64,000 nucleotides of DNA from Agriotes lineatus (taxonomy: Eukaryota > Arthropoda > Insecta > Coleoptera > Elateridae), in NCBI GenBank assembly GCA_940337035.1, contig OW679197.1:60471903-60535902 (forward strand), given 5' to 3'. Below, in pieces: positions 12,219 through 23,154 of the stretch; positions within the stretch are counted from its first letter, which is position 1; every line of letters begins with the position of its first letter. Position numbers and translations under genes: made by a program. Under the pieces are notes generated by a model. That model saw nothing but the letters and a program-made list of their open reading frames with translations, did no database searches and was not told the origin of the DNA.

Positions 12219-12808
12219 TAGAGTCCGTCAAATGCCATTTTGCCATGTTTCTTACTGTAGGTCCTTTTAGGGCCATATTTCGTATTTAGGCGTTTCATGT
12301 GGTAAGAGGTGGAATAAATCACATTTGTTGGTGCCATAAAAGATATAAAATGCCTCTTTTCGTGACAAATGCTATATTTTTAATAAATGCCATATCTTAA
12401 TGCTATATTTCAATCAAAACCAATATTATGTGGCTAATTCACAACAAAAGGGCTTACAAATGTCAAAATAAACATGTAGAAGTTTTGGTGAGTGCCAGGT
12501 ACTAAGGTCGATGACCCGGGGCGGAGGTGACCGCTCGTCACTTTGTCTTTTGTATTTGTGTTGTGGGATTTTTAATATTACTGGTGACATTTTCTCTAAA
12601 ATTACATCATGCCTAAATTTCCAGCCGCATTGTGCTCGTTATATAAAAAGTGGATTGCGGATCACACGGACTTTAAAGTGGAAAATGGCAAGATTTTTGC
12701 CGTCTGTTTTTGAAATAAATGCCTACCATTTTTTATGCTTCATTTTGAAATAAATGCCATTTTGCTGTTATATTTTGAAAAAATACGGGAATATTTTGAT
12801 GGACTCTG
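12219..12808. mobile_element. Non-autonomous hAT element with 8-bp target duplication
   Basis: The element is bounded by a perfect 8-bp direct repeat GTGATAAT at 12211-12218 and 12809-12816. Its ends are TAGAGTCCGTCAAA on the left and, reverse-complemented, CAGAGTCCATCAAA on the right, matching the CAG-start and 8-bp duplication of the hAT superfamily. It is 590 bp long. Inside it (12609-12716) is a short frame starting MPKFP with a KVENGKIFAVC segment, similar to the N-terminal BED/CGGBP1-like DNA-binding region of some hAT proteins, stopping after 35 codons. It is a deletion derivative that would need a transposase from elsewhere. Confidence 0.9.
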
Positions 12809-12816
12809 GTGATAAT

Positions 12817-14762
12817 GCACCAACAGTAGTTCTGTTATTAGCTGGGGCTTTTAGAGCAAATTAGGACCTACAAAACCAATGGGCCATTTAGCCCACTAAT
12901 CTATTTTTATATTTCCAACAAAATGAAACATTTACTTTTAAAATCATTACAAGATAAGTATCACTAACAGATTATGTCAAGTATCAGCCCATAATCCCTC
13001 TGCAGGTAGAAAGTTTTACGGCCGCTTGTTATATGGGTTGCCTAACCGACAACGACGTAGGCAGTAGAATAGTTAAATAAAATAATTTTGTTAACAAGAT
13101 TGTGAGGCCTACCAAAGAGATACAGTATTTCTCGATGAACTTTTTGATTAATAGTAAATATAGAATTTGACTAGCATGTAAACATTTTTAAAGAAGACTT
13201 TAGGTTTTGATATATTTGTCGGGAAATAATAATACGAAAATCGTAGTCATTAATTATCTGTGTCCTTTAAATCGAATAAGTACATAAAGATCAAATTTAA
13301 TTAACTTTAAGAGTTCTTTACCGCAGAGACGCCTACTTTGGATTTATTGTTGAAGTCAAGAAAGTGAAAACAAGTTCTGTCTGTTTTGGAATAATTTAGC
13401 ATTGTATAATTGGTTGCGAACATTACTCCTTAGAAGCCTTAAGGTCAGTGAACATTCTATAGTTATAGAAGATTCATTTTGAAAGTGAGTTTGGTACGAT
13501 ATTGTTTAGAAAGAACTCTATTTTAGTTTTAACAAATATTGTATTTAGAAATTAAGTTTAAACACTTTCTTTTTAATTATTGTGATTCGAGTGCTCAAAG
13601 TGTTTCGGAATTTGTATTTTTAGAATCACATAATTTTATTTTGGAAATATTAATATCAAGTGATTAAAATTTATTTGACGTTTAGATATTTTATGGTATG
13701 CCAGATCAAACTACTATCAAAGTTTACGTAATCAAAGATTGAAATGAAGTTTTAAAAGGTACCTGAATTGATAGTTAACCTATACATAACAAACATATTC
13801 TGCTGTTTAAATAGTTATAATTATCATTGAAAGTTAAAAGAAATTAGTTAATAATAACACCATTCAGCTGAGAGAAAGGAGTTTCATTGTTCTGAACTAG
13901 TTAGTCGAGGTTATAACATATATTAACATCACGACATAATATTAAATGTCAGAATTGTTTAGCTACAACTTGTCAAAATGGTTCTAAGTTTATTGAAATA
14001 CAAGTTAAGTCAATAAGATCACTTCTAAATGAGGTAGTATTTCTTTAGATAGTATAGTTATCATATGGATATTAATACCAATAAAACATATTTATTCAAA
14101 TTATAAATTGAAAATCAATTTAGGTTTGAAAGTAAAAAAAGGGGAAGTGCTCTCACCTGTCACAGTAAAAATAGTTTTTCTTTAATTTTTCAGCAGTAAT
14201 TTTCGTATTAGGTATAACAAATTATACATTTTTGAGAAGCGAAGAGAATTCTCTTTACAAAGGCGTCATAGCCGACTATGAGTTGACCGTTGTAGCTCAA
14301 CTACGATAGCAGTTTTAAATATCTGAACACCCCACTAGATTCCTATTAAAAAAGTGCCTTAAGAATGTGCAAATTAAATTCGACTTCCTCTTAAAATAGA
14401 CGAGTTATTTAAACAAATCACAAAGTAAAAAATTCAGTTTCTTTGCTACAGCGCCTGAATTACGCTGAATAGAGTTTTATGTTTTATTTTCAATAAAAAA
14501 TAGCAGTTTCAGAATAAGTAAAAACTGTTAGTCACTGACTATTTGGAATAATAATTGTTGTGAGCAATACATAAACTATACAAAACATCGAAAATATATC
14601 ATTTAAAAATCTCTATTTCAAGGTGATCGAGAAAACCAGTTTTTTGTCATCTAGGGACCCTGAAACGTGAAGACCTGAAGAAATCTCGGAAGGTGATTTT
14701 TTCGCAATTACAATACTTTCTTCATCTTTTAAACGAAGGAAGTAAAAACACAAGGAAAGAAA
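12817..14762. other. AT-rich non-coding region
   Basis: Very AT-rich sequence without a credible open frame. Around 14630-14730 is a block (GGGACCCTGAAACGTGAAGA to ACTTTCTTCAT) related to the end of the repeat at 63330-63425, so part of this stretch is an old repeat. Confidence 0.4.
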
Positions 14763-14998
14763 CGCGTCTTATGTTTTATATTACTAATATACGCATGCGA
14801 AAATTGGACGATTACTAAAAGTCAAGCAAGAAGAATTGAAACAGCTGAAATGATATTCTTACGGCACACTACTGGCTACGCAATATTGGACCACAAACAC
14901 AATAAGCAAATTAGACAAGAATTATATCTTCAATCTACATGAAAAAATCAAAGTCGTTTTATGAAGTGGCGGCGTTATGATATGCTTTTTGCGTAAAT
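14763..14998 (+). pseudogene. LINE reverse transcriptase, C-terminal remnant
   Basis: The frame reads LLIYACENWTITKSQARRIE, then TAEMIFLRHTTGYAILDHK, the conserved region after the reverse-transcriptase fingers and palm in many insect non-LTR retrotransposons (consensus Y.CE.W.L.....R.E..EM.FLR...G). It is interrupted by a TGA near 14938 and ends at a stop at 14996-14998. No RT core is visible upstream, so it is a short dead fragment. Confidence 0.7.
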
Positions 14999-15000
14999 TA

Positions 15001-15726
15001 ATACTGTGAACTTCAGTTCTAAATTTAATCTTGTTAAACAAATAAAGAGGAGTCTTTAAATGAATTATTTTATGGAATTTATTACAGTTACAGCTACAGT
15101 TATGATGATTCTGCTTCATATTCTATTTTATTTTATAACAGACTTAAAGTATATTCAAAATAATAAGAACAAATAATAAAATGAAGACTTACTATGTTTA
15201 AAATTACGTGTTTTGTAATTTTAGGTATTCAAAATCGATACAAATTTTTAATTTTAATTGTTGGTGGGCTGTCAAAGCAGTAGTAAACCTTATTCAGATT
15301 GAAACTGTTATTACATAAACAACTACTCTTTATCCGCAAACGTCACAAAAGTGACAACTTATGTGTCACTTTATCTGCCTAAGCAGATAAAATAGTGATT
15401 TTTGCGTACTTTATCTGCCTAAGCACACAAAATTGTTGCTCTCTTTCTTTCTCTCTATGTTTGTTCGCTATCTCCTCCGAAGATACTGGACCGATTAATT
15501 TGTATGATGACTTAAAATTTTGCAAATTTTTAGACTTAGATCGTAGGCTGGTTTTTATTTTCAAAAAGAGTACGAATAAGTTTTAATTTAAATAAACATT
15601 TAAGCAGCGGATCGGAGCATCTGTCGCCGTGGGTTATGGTGTGACAGCTGCTGTGGCCGTGTGCTATTAGCTCGGGTGATTCAGTATGTTCATATATCAT
15701 TAAAGTAGCGGGTTATTTGAGCAACA
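15001..15726. other. Non-coding; short direct repeats
   Basis: No gene is seen. The phrase ACTTTATCTGCCTAAGCA occurs twice, at about 15368 and 15409. Overlapping short frames at 15379-15586 on both strands look accidental. Confidence 0.4.
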
Positions 15727-15806
15727 GAGGTTGGCGCAGGGGTACAGTGCTCGCCTGTCACGCGGGTGGCCTGGGTTCGATTCCCGGCCGATTCATCCTT
15801 TTTTTT
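15727..15806 (+). ncRNA. tRNA-Asp-like Pol III unit (tRNA pseudogene or SINE head)
   Basis: The segment has an A-box-like TGGCGCAGGGG (about 15732-15742), an anticodon stem-loop like that of tRNA-Asp (CTCGC CTGTCAC GCGGG, anticodon GTC at 15757-15759), a T arm with the perfect B-box GGTTCGATTCC (about 15775-15785), and a Pol III terminator run of Ts at about 15799-15806. The acceptor stem does not pair and the D stem is poor, so a working tRNA is unlikely. A tRNA-derived SINE head or tRNA pseudogene is the best reading; transcription remains possible because both boxes and the terminator are present. Confidence 0.6.
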
Positions 15807-15847
15807 AAAATTTATAATGAAATTTACCTGAATACGTTTGCGAATAA

Positions 15848-15985
15848 AATAGTATATGTTATTCGGCGTAAAAGTGACTTTATGTGGCTTAGCTGAATTA
15901 TTTGCCTCACTAACGTTCGGCTAAATAAACTTCAGCTTAGCCACATAAAGTATCACTTTTACTCCTAATAACATAATCTACTATT
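15848..15985. mobile_element. Foldback MITE, 138 bp
   Basis: Terminal inverted repeats of about 50 bp: AATAGTATATGTTATTCGGC on the left pairs with TAATAACATAATCTACTATT on the right, and the inner part TTTATGTGGCTTAGCTGAA pairs with TTCAGCTTAGCCACATAAA perfectly. No coding capacity and no certain target duplication. Confidence 0.8.
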
Positions 15986-16059
15986 ACTTTAATATTTTTT
16001 AGAAACCCCAATACAAAATACAAGATAAAAATATGTTTCAAATAAATCGTAACTATAAT

Positions 16060-17115
16060 ACAGGGTGATCTACAAGGTCGGGTACAAACTTCGACAGATG
16101 ATTGCTGATGATATTGTAAGTAAAACATCGTATATGAACTTTTGTCGTTAAACGCTTCCTTAAGATAATACAGCTACTTGAAGTTCACACTGGGAAAAAA
16201 CCACTTCCTCTTTGTTTGTTATTGACAATGTTTAGGCATGCGGAGTACCAGGTACCTTAGACACCGACTGCTGTGGCAATATGGTCAAAGTGCTACTTAA
16301 AATTTTGCCAAGACCAAGGATTTCGAACCCCAGCAAGGGATCTTTTACATGGTACATATCGTTAGACCAGGCATATTAGACGAATTTTAAAGGAAACCTA
16401 AAAAAATTGTCCTGATTTTTGGCAGAAACGTTCCTTAGTATCCTAGAAGCGACTCCTTAAGAGTCGCCGTCTCTAGGGTGCCGGCGTCATAGTTTTTTGG
16501 AGCAATAAGCAGAAGGAACCGCATGTTATTTTAAAGGATCATGATAAAGTACCTTATCTGTTCATATTATGGAAAAATGTTATTAGAAAAAGTTGTTCAT
16601 AATGTAAAACTATAACCTGCTCTAAAATTTCAGAAATATTGGCCTACTTTTATAAAACCCTGTGTATGAGATGAATGATTTTTTCCAATAAACAGTTTCA
16701 TTAAAGTCATTTGATCTTTCTGAAATTTTGCGTGGCCCCATAGTTTTACATTCTGAACAACTTTCCTTAATAAGGTTTTTCCGTGTTCATAAAAAAAAAG
16801 GTACTTTACCTGAACAACAGAAGTTTTTTAACTACTGCCGGCACCCCAGAGGCGGAGACTTTTACAAGGTCGCTCCTACAGTACTACGGAACATTTGTGC
16901 CTAAAACCCCCCATCGGAGCCAGGGATCCAACTCGCGACCCTTAGATCAGTAGTTAGAAAAGATTTTTATTTGAAAAAATCATTAAATGGCTTTTCCCCA
17001 GTGTGAACTTCAAGTAGCTATATTATGTTAAGGAAAGGTTTAACGGCAAAAGTTCATATACAATTTTTTACTTACAATATCGTCAGCAATCGTCGGTCGA
17101 AGCTTGTACAAAGTA
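16060..17115. mobile_element. Large foldback element with about 500-bp arms
   Basis: Almost the whole interval is an imperfect inverted repeat centred near 16650. Pairing blocks include CTACTTGAAGTTCACACTGG (16171) with CCAGTGTGAACTTCAAGTAG (about 16999), AGGGTGCCGGCGTCATAGTT (16477) with AACTACTGCCGGCACCCC (about 16832), and AAGTTGTTCATAATGTAAAA (16589) with TTTTACATTCTGAACAACTT (about 16746). The left end begins ACAGGGTGATC; the right outer end has diverged. Both arms carry B-box-like tRNA segments (about 16318 and 16915). The 93-codon frame at 17025-17306 is an accident of the arm sequence. No transposase is present. Confidence 0.8.
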
Positions 17116-17164
17116 CAAATATTTTGAAGGTACACATCAAGGTCTACCTAGTTAATAATGCAGT

Positions 17165-17390
17165 GGGAGTTATGGTTCAGGCGGACACCGTGGAGATATA
17201 TTTCCAGGTTCCGGTTGGCCATTTTGTTGTTCAAATGAAAACAAGAACATTCCGTTTTGGCAGGGTTTGGTATCAGTCTCCACTTTCGGTAATACTCAGT
17301 AAGTAATTTGAGGTCGGAAGTTAGTACCCGTTCTGTGGCTTCAATAGATTCGTGCCTTACAGCGAGTGCCAGATCATCAGCGTAAGCGAA
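17165..17390 (-). pseudogene. LINE reverse transcriptase core, inverted segment
   Basis: Read on the minus strand from 17390, the sequence is open for about 75 codons: FAYADDLALAV, the catalytic YADD box of reverse transcriptase, then TSDLKLLTEYYRKWRLIPNP, KTECSCFHLNNK and a GVRLNHN segment. In related LINEs this stretch lies directly before the KYLGITLDRSLTY block, which here begins on the opposite strand at 17396. The two pieces therefore belong to one LINE copy whose 5' piece is inverted. It has no start codon and cannot be expressed as a functional protein. Confidence 0.85.
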
Positions 17391-17392
17391 TT

Positions 17393-18211
17393 TCTAAATA
17401 CCTGGGTATCACTCTGGATAGGAGCTTAACTTACAAAAATCATCTAGTAAAAACCACAGCGAAGATCCGAACCAGAAATAACATAATTCAAAAGCTATGC
17501 TCGACAACCTTTGGTGCATCGGCTACAGTGCTACGGTCGGCGGCCATCAGCCTAGTGTATAGTGCTGCAGAGTATGGAGCACCAGTGTGGCTAAACAGCC
17601 ATCATGTTTCAAAATTGGATACTCAACTAAATGCCACAATGCGTACTATTACTGGATGCATTAAATCTACGCCTACATACTGGCTCCCGACCCTCAGTCA
17701 CATCCCCCCTCCTGAACTGCAGCGCCAACAAGCCCTCCTGCGGGAATATGAAAAAATCACTGAAAACCCCCTTCTGCCGATACACAAAGACATCCAGAAT
17801 GCATCCTTAAACAGGCTCCGGTCTAGACAGCCAACAGTGAAATTGGCTGCAATTCTAAGAGAAACAGATTTTGACATAGGACAGAAATGGGAAGAGAAAT
17901 GGTCGTTGATAACACCTCCTACAGTCCATGACCACATCAGCACTACCCAACAGCCGTCAGGTTTCGAACTCTCCCGCAAAGTATGGAAAACAGCCAACAG
18001 GATTCGTTCTGAGCACAGACTCTGTGCCGATCTCCTCCACAAGTGGGGAAAAATCGCCTCTCCCGAATGTCCATGTGGAGCAGTCAGACAAACAATAGCA
18101 CACATCACCCAAGATTGTGCACAGACGGCATACCAGGGCAACTTCGAAGACTTTATCACCCTAACTCCGGAGGCAATCGAGTGGATAGAAAATATTAATA
18201 TTAATATATAA
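17393..18211 (+). pseudogene. LINE reverse transcriptase C-terminal region
   Basis: An open frame begins at 17366 as the antisense of the YADD segment, but homology starts at about 17393. It encodes about 272 residues of the C-terminal part of a non-LTR retrotransposon polymerase: KYLGITLDRSLTYKNHL, a TMRTITGCIKSTPTYWLP segment, a long helical region, and a CPCG...TIAHITQDC zinc-knuckle-like motif near the end, finishing at EAIEWIENIN. The frame has no interruption, which suggests a recent insertion. An AATAAATAAATAA tail at about 18409-18424 marks the probable 3' end. It is 5'-truncated and preceded by its own inverted RT core. Confidence 0.85.
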
Positions 18212-18424
18212 TTTCTAATATATCTACTGTATTTAAGCCATCTTATGTAATTTTGTGTCCTGCCTAAGTATTGTGATTTGTATACATATATACATACGTT
18301 TTATTTATACAAATTTTATGTTATACAAGTTTTATGTTATACACTAATTTTAAATGTTAACCTCCTATTTAAGTTTTTATATTTTACTGTGCATTTCCTT
18401 GCCATACGATAAATAAATAATAAC

Positions 18425-19167
18425 AGTGCGAGTCTTTGTGGAGTAAAAACACAACCACCAATAAACTTACAACTATCTCTGTACAACAGATTTTTGAACA
18501 CACTATTCAACACACAAAACCAATTTTTCGGTCAATCTAGTAACAATCTACGTAATTTCTATAGTAACAGAAAACGAAGATTGATTTTCATCTAATAAAA
18601 ACATTTGTTTAAAATAGGAAGATATATCCGCTACTATTTTTTTATTGATCAAGAAATATCAAGATCTGGATTTTCATTGATCAATTTTTGACAGACGACA
18701 GGTGAATTGAATAGTCAACTGACATCAATTATCTCCTTAGAAACCGCAATTAAATGGTTTCTAAACAACATTATAAAATCCAAAATTAACATGAAAGTTA
18801 ATGCACATTTCTGATATATTTTTGAGCGAGTGAAGCGTTTCATGACTGTTAACAATCTTTTTCCCATATTCAAGTGGCAATTATTTATATGCTTACCTGA
18901 ATCCAATGACGTAAATGTGCGGAAGTAAACAAGACACCTCGTCGTTATTGTGTCCAGTACTACACTTGGAGTTTTGCCGAGGCTCTTTCTGAAAGAAGAT
19001 AATATTGATATTGCAAATGCTTTTTAGTTGCTTCCTGCAATATAGACATTTACAAATAGGTATTATATCAAAACTTATACATACGGATCACGGTCAAAAA
19101 TTTAAGCAGTTGATATTTTGGCGTAGAGGGCTTGAAAACTGTACGGTATCTACCTACCAGATGCATG
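18425..19167. other. Non-coding region
   Basis: Sequence between the LINE tail and the mariner MITE. No gene, tandem repeat or transposon end is recognised. Confidence 0.4.
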
Positions 19168-19169
19168 TA

Positions 19170-19392
19170 CAGTCGCGGAATTAAAAATCCGGACGAGTCC
19201 TACAGATGATTTTTGCAATTTTTGGGTAATGTAATTACTTGCATTTTTTGCTCGACTCTTAAATGAGGCATGCTGTCATATACGAGTAATTATTTTGATT
19301 TTCACTAATTTCACCACTAAACGTGATAAGTAAAGTAAAGTAAGATATACACTGAATCATTTTAAGTGTCCGGATTTTTAATTCCGCGACTG
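19170..19392. mobile_element. Mariner/Tc1-type MITE with perfect 25-bp TIRs
   Basis: The 223-bp element starts CAGTCGCGGAATTAAAAATC and ends with its exact reverse complement; 25 of 25 terminal bases pair. It is flanked by TA on both sides (19168-19169 and 19393-19394), the target of the Tc1/mariner superfamily. It has no coding capacity. Confidence 0.92.
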
Positions 19393-19655
19393 TACATAGT
19401 GCACCCGATTAGCAAGCTTGTGACAAACGAATCACGCTAGTAAATGTACATATTTTAGGTTATGTTTTACGTTCCAAATATAGGTACATGTATGTGCTGA
19501 AAATATTCACTCAAAATTATGTATCGACATCACCTGATTAATAATTGCCGAATGGTCAATTTCTCACGGTTTAATATTTGGAAATGCCTAATATCACCAC
19601 TTGCATTACACCACCGATGGTAACAAACAAACAACAATACCTGAATACCTAATAC

Positions 19656-20435
19656 CAGTGTTGCCATCTCATATTTTAGGCGATCGGTAGCTTTTTACGC
19701 TAAATTTCGGTAGATCCCAAAAATTTTGCGGTAGACATACTAAAATGTGTTTTGTAGTTCCTACTTACATTTTTGCAATAGCCAAGTTTCAGTAAACCGA
19801 CAATTAAAAATTTACATACATTTATATTTCACTTTCTAATTAAATAAACAAAATTAATACAAAAAACCTAATTGTTTTATTAGGACCTATGGAAAACTAC
19901 ACTAATTTACTTAAAACACTATTAACCACTAATTCATTTATACAGGTACAATAATATATTATATATAAAAAAATTAAATGTTTACGTATAGAATATGACT
20001 ATAAAAATATATAATAGTTCCTACTCTATTGATTTTCGCTACTACTATCTTGGTTGCCGCTTACAGAATAAATTTGTTTAGTCATTTTCTGTAAGGATAT
20101 TCTTATCAACAGCAAAATCGCAACACTTGTCCTGCCCTGTAAATCTTTTTGTATGTAATAAACCACTAATTGTTGTTCTTGAAAGCCTATTTCTCGAACA
20201 AATTAAAAAAAACAAAAAATCTATTAAAAAAAACAAAAAACTAATTCTTAAAAGTTCTCCAATATAAAGAGTTGCTGATGCTTTTTTTCGGTTTAAATTG
20301 TACTCAAGAAACATTTTACGTATGATTATACGGTGTAGCAAAAACTCTGTAGAAACAAGGGTCGTTTCGGTAGATCGATAGATTATGAATGAAATCGGTA
20401 GATCTACCAAAATATCGGTAGCGTTGGCAACATTG
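19656..20435 (-). mobile_element. hAT element with transposase C-terminal fragment
   Basis: A perfect 8-bp direct repeat CCTAATAC lies at 19648-19655 and 20436-20443. The ends are CAGTGTTGCCA on the left and, reverse-complemented, CAATGTTGCCA on the right, a common hAT terminus. Inside, the minus-strand frame ending at 20078 contains RNRLSRTTISGLLHTKR and GQDKCCDFAVDKNIL, resembling the C-terminal end of hAT transposases, where the dimerisation domain finishes. The catalytic core is absent, so this 780-bp copy is defective. The repeated CGGTAGATC phrases near both ends may be subterminal binding sites. Confidence 0.85.
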
Positions 20436-20490
20436 CCTAATACAAGCAAATCCCCCATGTTAAAAGTTGGCAACACGTCATTATTTTTTA

Positions 20491-20769
20491 GGTCACTAGA
20501 TTAATATACTAAGTGTAAGGTACCGCCATTCCATTTCTAGCGTGACAATGTGAGAAAATTGTGAGATAAAGATAACAAATACAAATTGCTCAAGTGCAAT
20601 AGGGAAGACCCTAGTTTTTGGGGATTTTCTTTTTGGTGTAATGGCACTGCTGTAAAGTCAAATTATTGTTAGTTTTTGTTTTTATCCCTAGTTGGAGAAA
20701 ATTGTGCGACAAGGATAGATATAAATGGCGGTACCTTACACTTTTAGTTAGTGTGTTGATCTAGTGACC
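20491..20769. mobile_element. PIF/Harbinger-type MITE
   Basis: The ends are inverted repeats beginning GGTCACTAGAT, and AGTGTAAGGTACCGCCATT on the left pairs perfectly with its complement on the right at about 20733-20751. A TTA trinucleotide flanks both sides (20488-20490 and 20770-20772), the target duplication of PIF/Harbinger. It is 279 bp and non-coding. Confidence 0.85.
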
Positions 20770-20772
20770 TTA

Positions 20773-22012
20773 ACCATGTTTTCAAAAAGCTGCACCCTGG
20801 CGACGAGGTGGCCCAATTACACAATGAGCGGGAGTTTTAAATGGCTTGAGCGCGAAATTTAAATGGCGCATATAGGCAACCCTCAAATCTCATTAATTTA
20901 AAAAATATTTTGTGAATAACTTTTGATTTAAAAAATAATTAATAAACTTTAATTGCTAATGCTGATAAAATTTACAAATTATTTCTTGAATACAAATTAC
21001 AACGGTACAACTTTTAATGTAAATAAAACAATTATTTAAGGAAAGCGGCAGTATTTTTTTTTATTAATGTAGTAAATACATTCAGTAAAAATAATATACA
21101 ATACACCAAATATTAAATTCGAGAACAAAATAAATGCTTATAAAACAACATCTAAATAAATAAAATATACGTATTATTTATAAACATCATCATCATACTC
21201 ATATAATAATGCAGAACATTCCCAAGGTCCCAACATTTCGACTCCCAGTCTATGCGCCGTAGCTACAGTGGGCGGGTTGTTGATATTGTTGTACAGCAGC
21301 GTGGCCAGAGCTGGTACAATTGTACGAATCTGGTACATTTTGAAACCGTTTGTACAAAAGTACATTTTTAATATTTCTGGTACATTTTCATCCTCATTTA
21401 TTAGACGAAAATCTCAAAACTAAATTAGCAGATCAGCCAGCCAAAGCGGAATTGGTAGACAAAATCTGGCGTCAATGTTATTTATTTCGTACAGTATCCT
21501 CATTTAATACCAAATTTCAAGGAAGGGGAAACTGTAAGTGAAGAGAATTGTGCAATTTGTCAGAGAAGGTAAAAAGAAATTAAAATAATTAGAATTTTCC
21601 AACTTCTGGTTCGAATTAAATACTTTTAAAAATTCAGCTAATGAAAAGACGAACATGAGCCGCACACATGCATATTGTGTTGGAGATGTGCAGTTTTCCG
21701 AACTTTTATTAATTTGTGTAACTAATTATGGCTTGGTGTTTTCCCAGGGCCGATTGAGGACAATCGGAAAAGCAGCGTGGCCGAATTTGTAGGAGACACG
21801 ACGGCGAAGGCGCTGACGTAACAGAAGTCAGCGGGAGTTCCAGGATGACCTAGAACTTGAGCGCCTTATTCGAGGTTGTTCTAAGAATTGTGGTATTTTA
21901 TAGTTGCTAGACGTACCATAATTATTGTGTTTATACCATAATTTCGAGCTTCGAGCTTGATACCATTACAAATTATTTCGCTACAATATACCATAATTTA
22001 CAATTTCATACC
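20773..22012. other. Non-coding AT-rich region
   Basis: No gene recognised. The plus frame at 21350-21541 and the minus frame at 21174-21365 match nothing I know. Confidence 0.4.
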
Positions 22013-23105
22013 TTATATACCATTATTTAAAAAAAAATCTAAATAGATGAGATCAATTCTATAACTTAGGGATTTTAAGAAACGTCTCTGCATGGCTTCT
22101 ATTCTATCAATGTGAACTTGATAGTATGGACTCCAGATGACCGAGGCATATTCCAACTTTGATCTTACAAAAGCATAATAAAGACATTTTAAGGTCATAA
22201 TATTTCTAAAATTCTGGCTGATTCGAACTACAAGTCCATACATACGATTGGCTGCATTTATAATGTTATGAAGATGAATATTAAAGGAGAGCTTAGGGTC
22301 AAATGTAACTCCTAGATCAATAAATGTTTTAGGCCTTTCAAGTGAATAGTTATCAATACAGTATTTAAAAATAATTGGATCTGTCTTTAGTGAGTAAGCC
22401 ATCACCTTTACATTTAGCACGATTTAGCTTTAAATTATTTCTTCTACACCATTCAACTACATGATCTAGATTTAATGAAAGGCTCTCACAGTCTGCAACA
22501 TTTTTAATTGAATTATATATTTTCAAGTTGTCAGCATATAACAAATAGTTCGTGTCTATTACATCACCAATGTCATTCATAAATATATTGAACAATAGTG
22601 GTCCCAGGTTGGATCCTTGAGGGATTCCCGATGTGGCAAGGTATTTTCCAGATTTGAACCCATTTAGCTGAACATATTGAGTTCGATTATTAAGGTATGA
22701 CCTAAATAAATCAATGAGACTATTGGAGATTTCAAAAGCACCGAGCTTTTGTATTAATATGCCATGGTCAAGTCTGTCAAATGCCTTTGTAAGGTCTGTA
22801 TAAATAACATCAATCCGCATTTTGTTGTCAATATTTTCTACTATATGCTGAGTAACAGAAAGATTTGTTACAGTTGAGCCACCTTTCATAAAACCATGTT
22901 GTTGAGTAAAAATTAAATTATTCACATGGCATTAAATTTTTTTTTCCAAAAGTATTTAAAAAATTTTACTAAAATTACAGATAATGAAAATTGGTCTGTA
23001 ATTCTTAATGTCTGTTCGGCTGCCATTTTTAAAAATAGGACAAACTTTAGAACATTTCCACAGCAGCGGAATTGTAGCCGATTTCAGGAAAATATTTATT
23101 AGTAT
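22013..23105 (-). pseudogene. LINE reverse transcriptase, frameshifted
   Basis: Minus-strand remnant of a non-LTR retrotransposon polymerase. From about 23105 it reads PLLWKCSKVCPIFKNGSRTD and KNYRPI, then after a break QHGFMKGGSTVTNL, DLTKAFDRLDHGIL, IPQGSNLGPLLFNIFMNDI and LLYADNLKIYNS. A one-base insertion near 22405 moves the frame, and it resumes at KVMAYSLKTDP through DLGVTFDPKLSF and SKLEYASVIWSP. The catalytic YADD box is YADN, so besides the frameshifts an active-site Asp is lost. The 5' side stops about 50 bp before the Helitron at 23155. Confidence 0.9.
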
Positions 23106-23154
23106 CGTGGTGTTAAACGTTAGATCGTCACATTATAACGCAATGCTAAAATCA

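Noticed and set aside
15727..15795. Functional tRNA-Asp gene
   Set aside because: The anticodon and T arms are good, but the acceptor stem does not pair.
17025..17306. 93-codon plus frame
   Set aside because: It spans the foldback arm and the antisense of the inverted RT segment, with no protein similarity.
17698..18159. 153-codon minus frame
   Set aside because: Antisense shadow of the LINE polymerase C-terminus.
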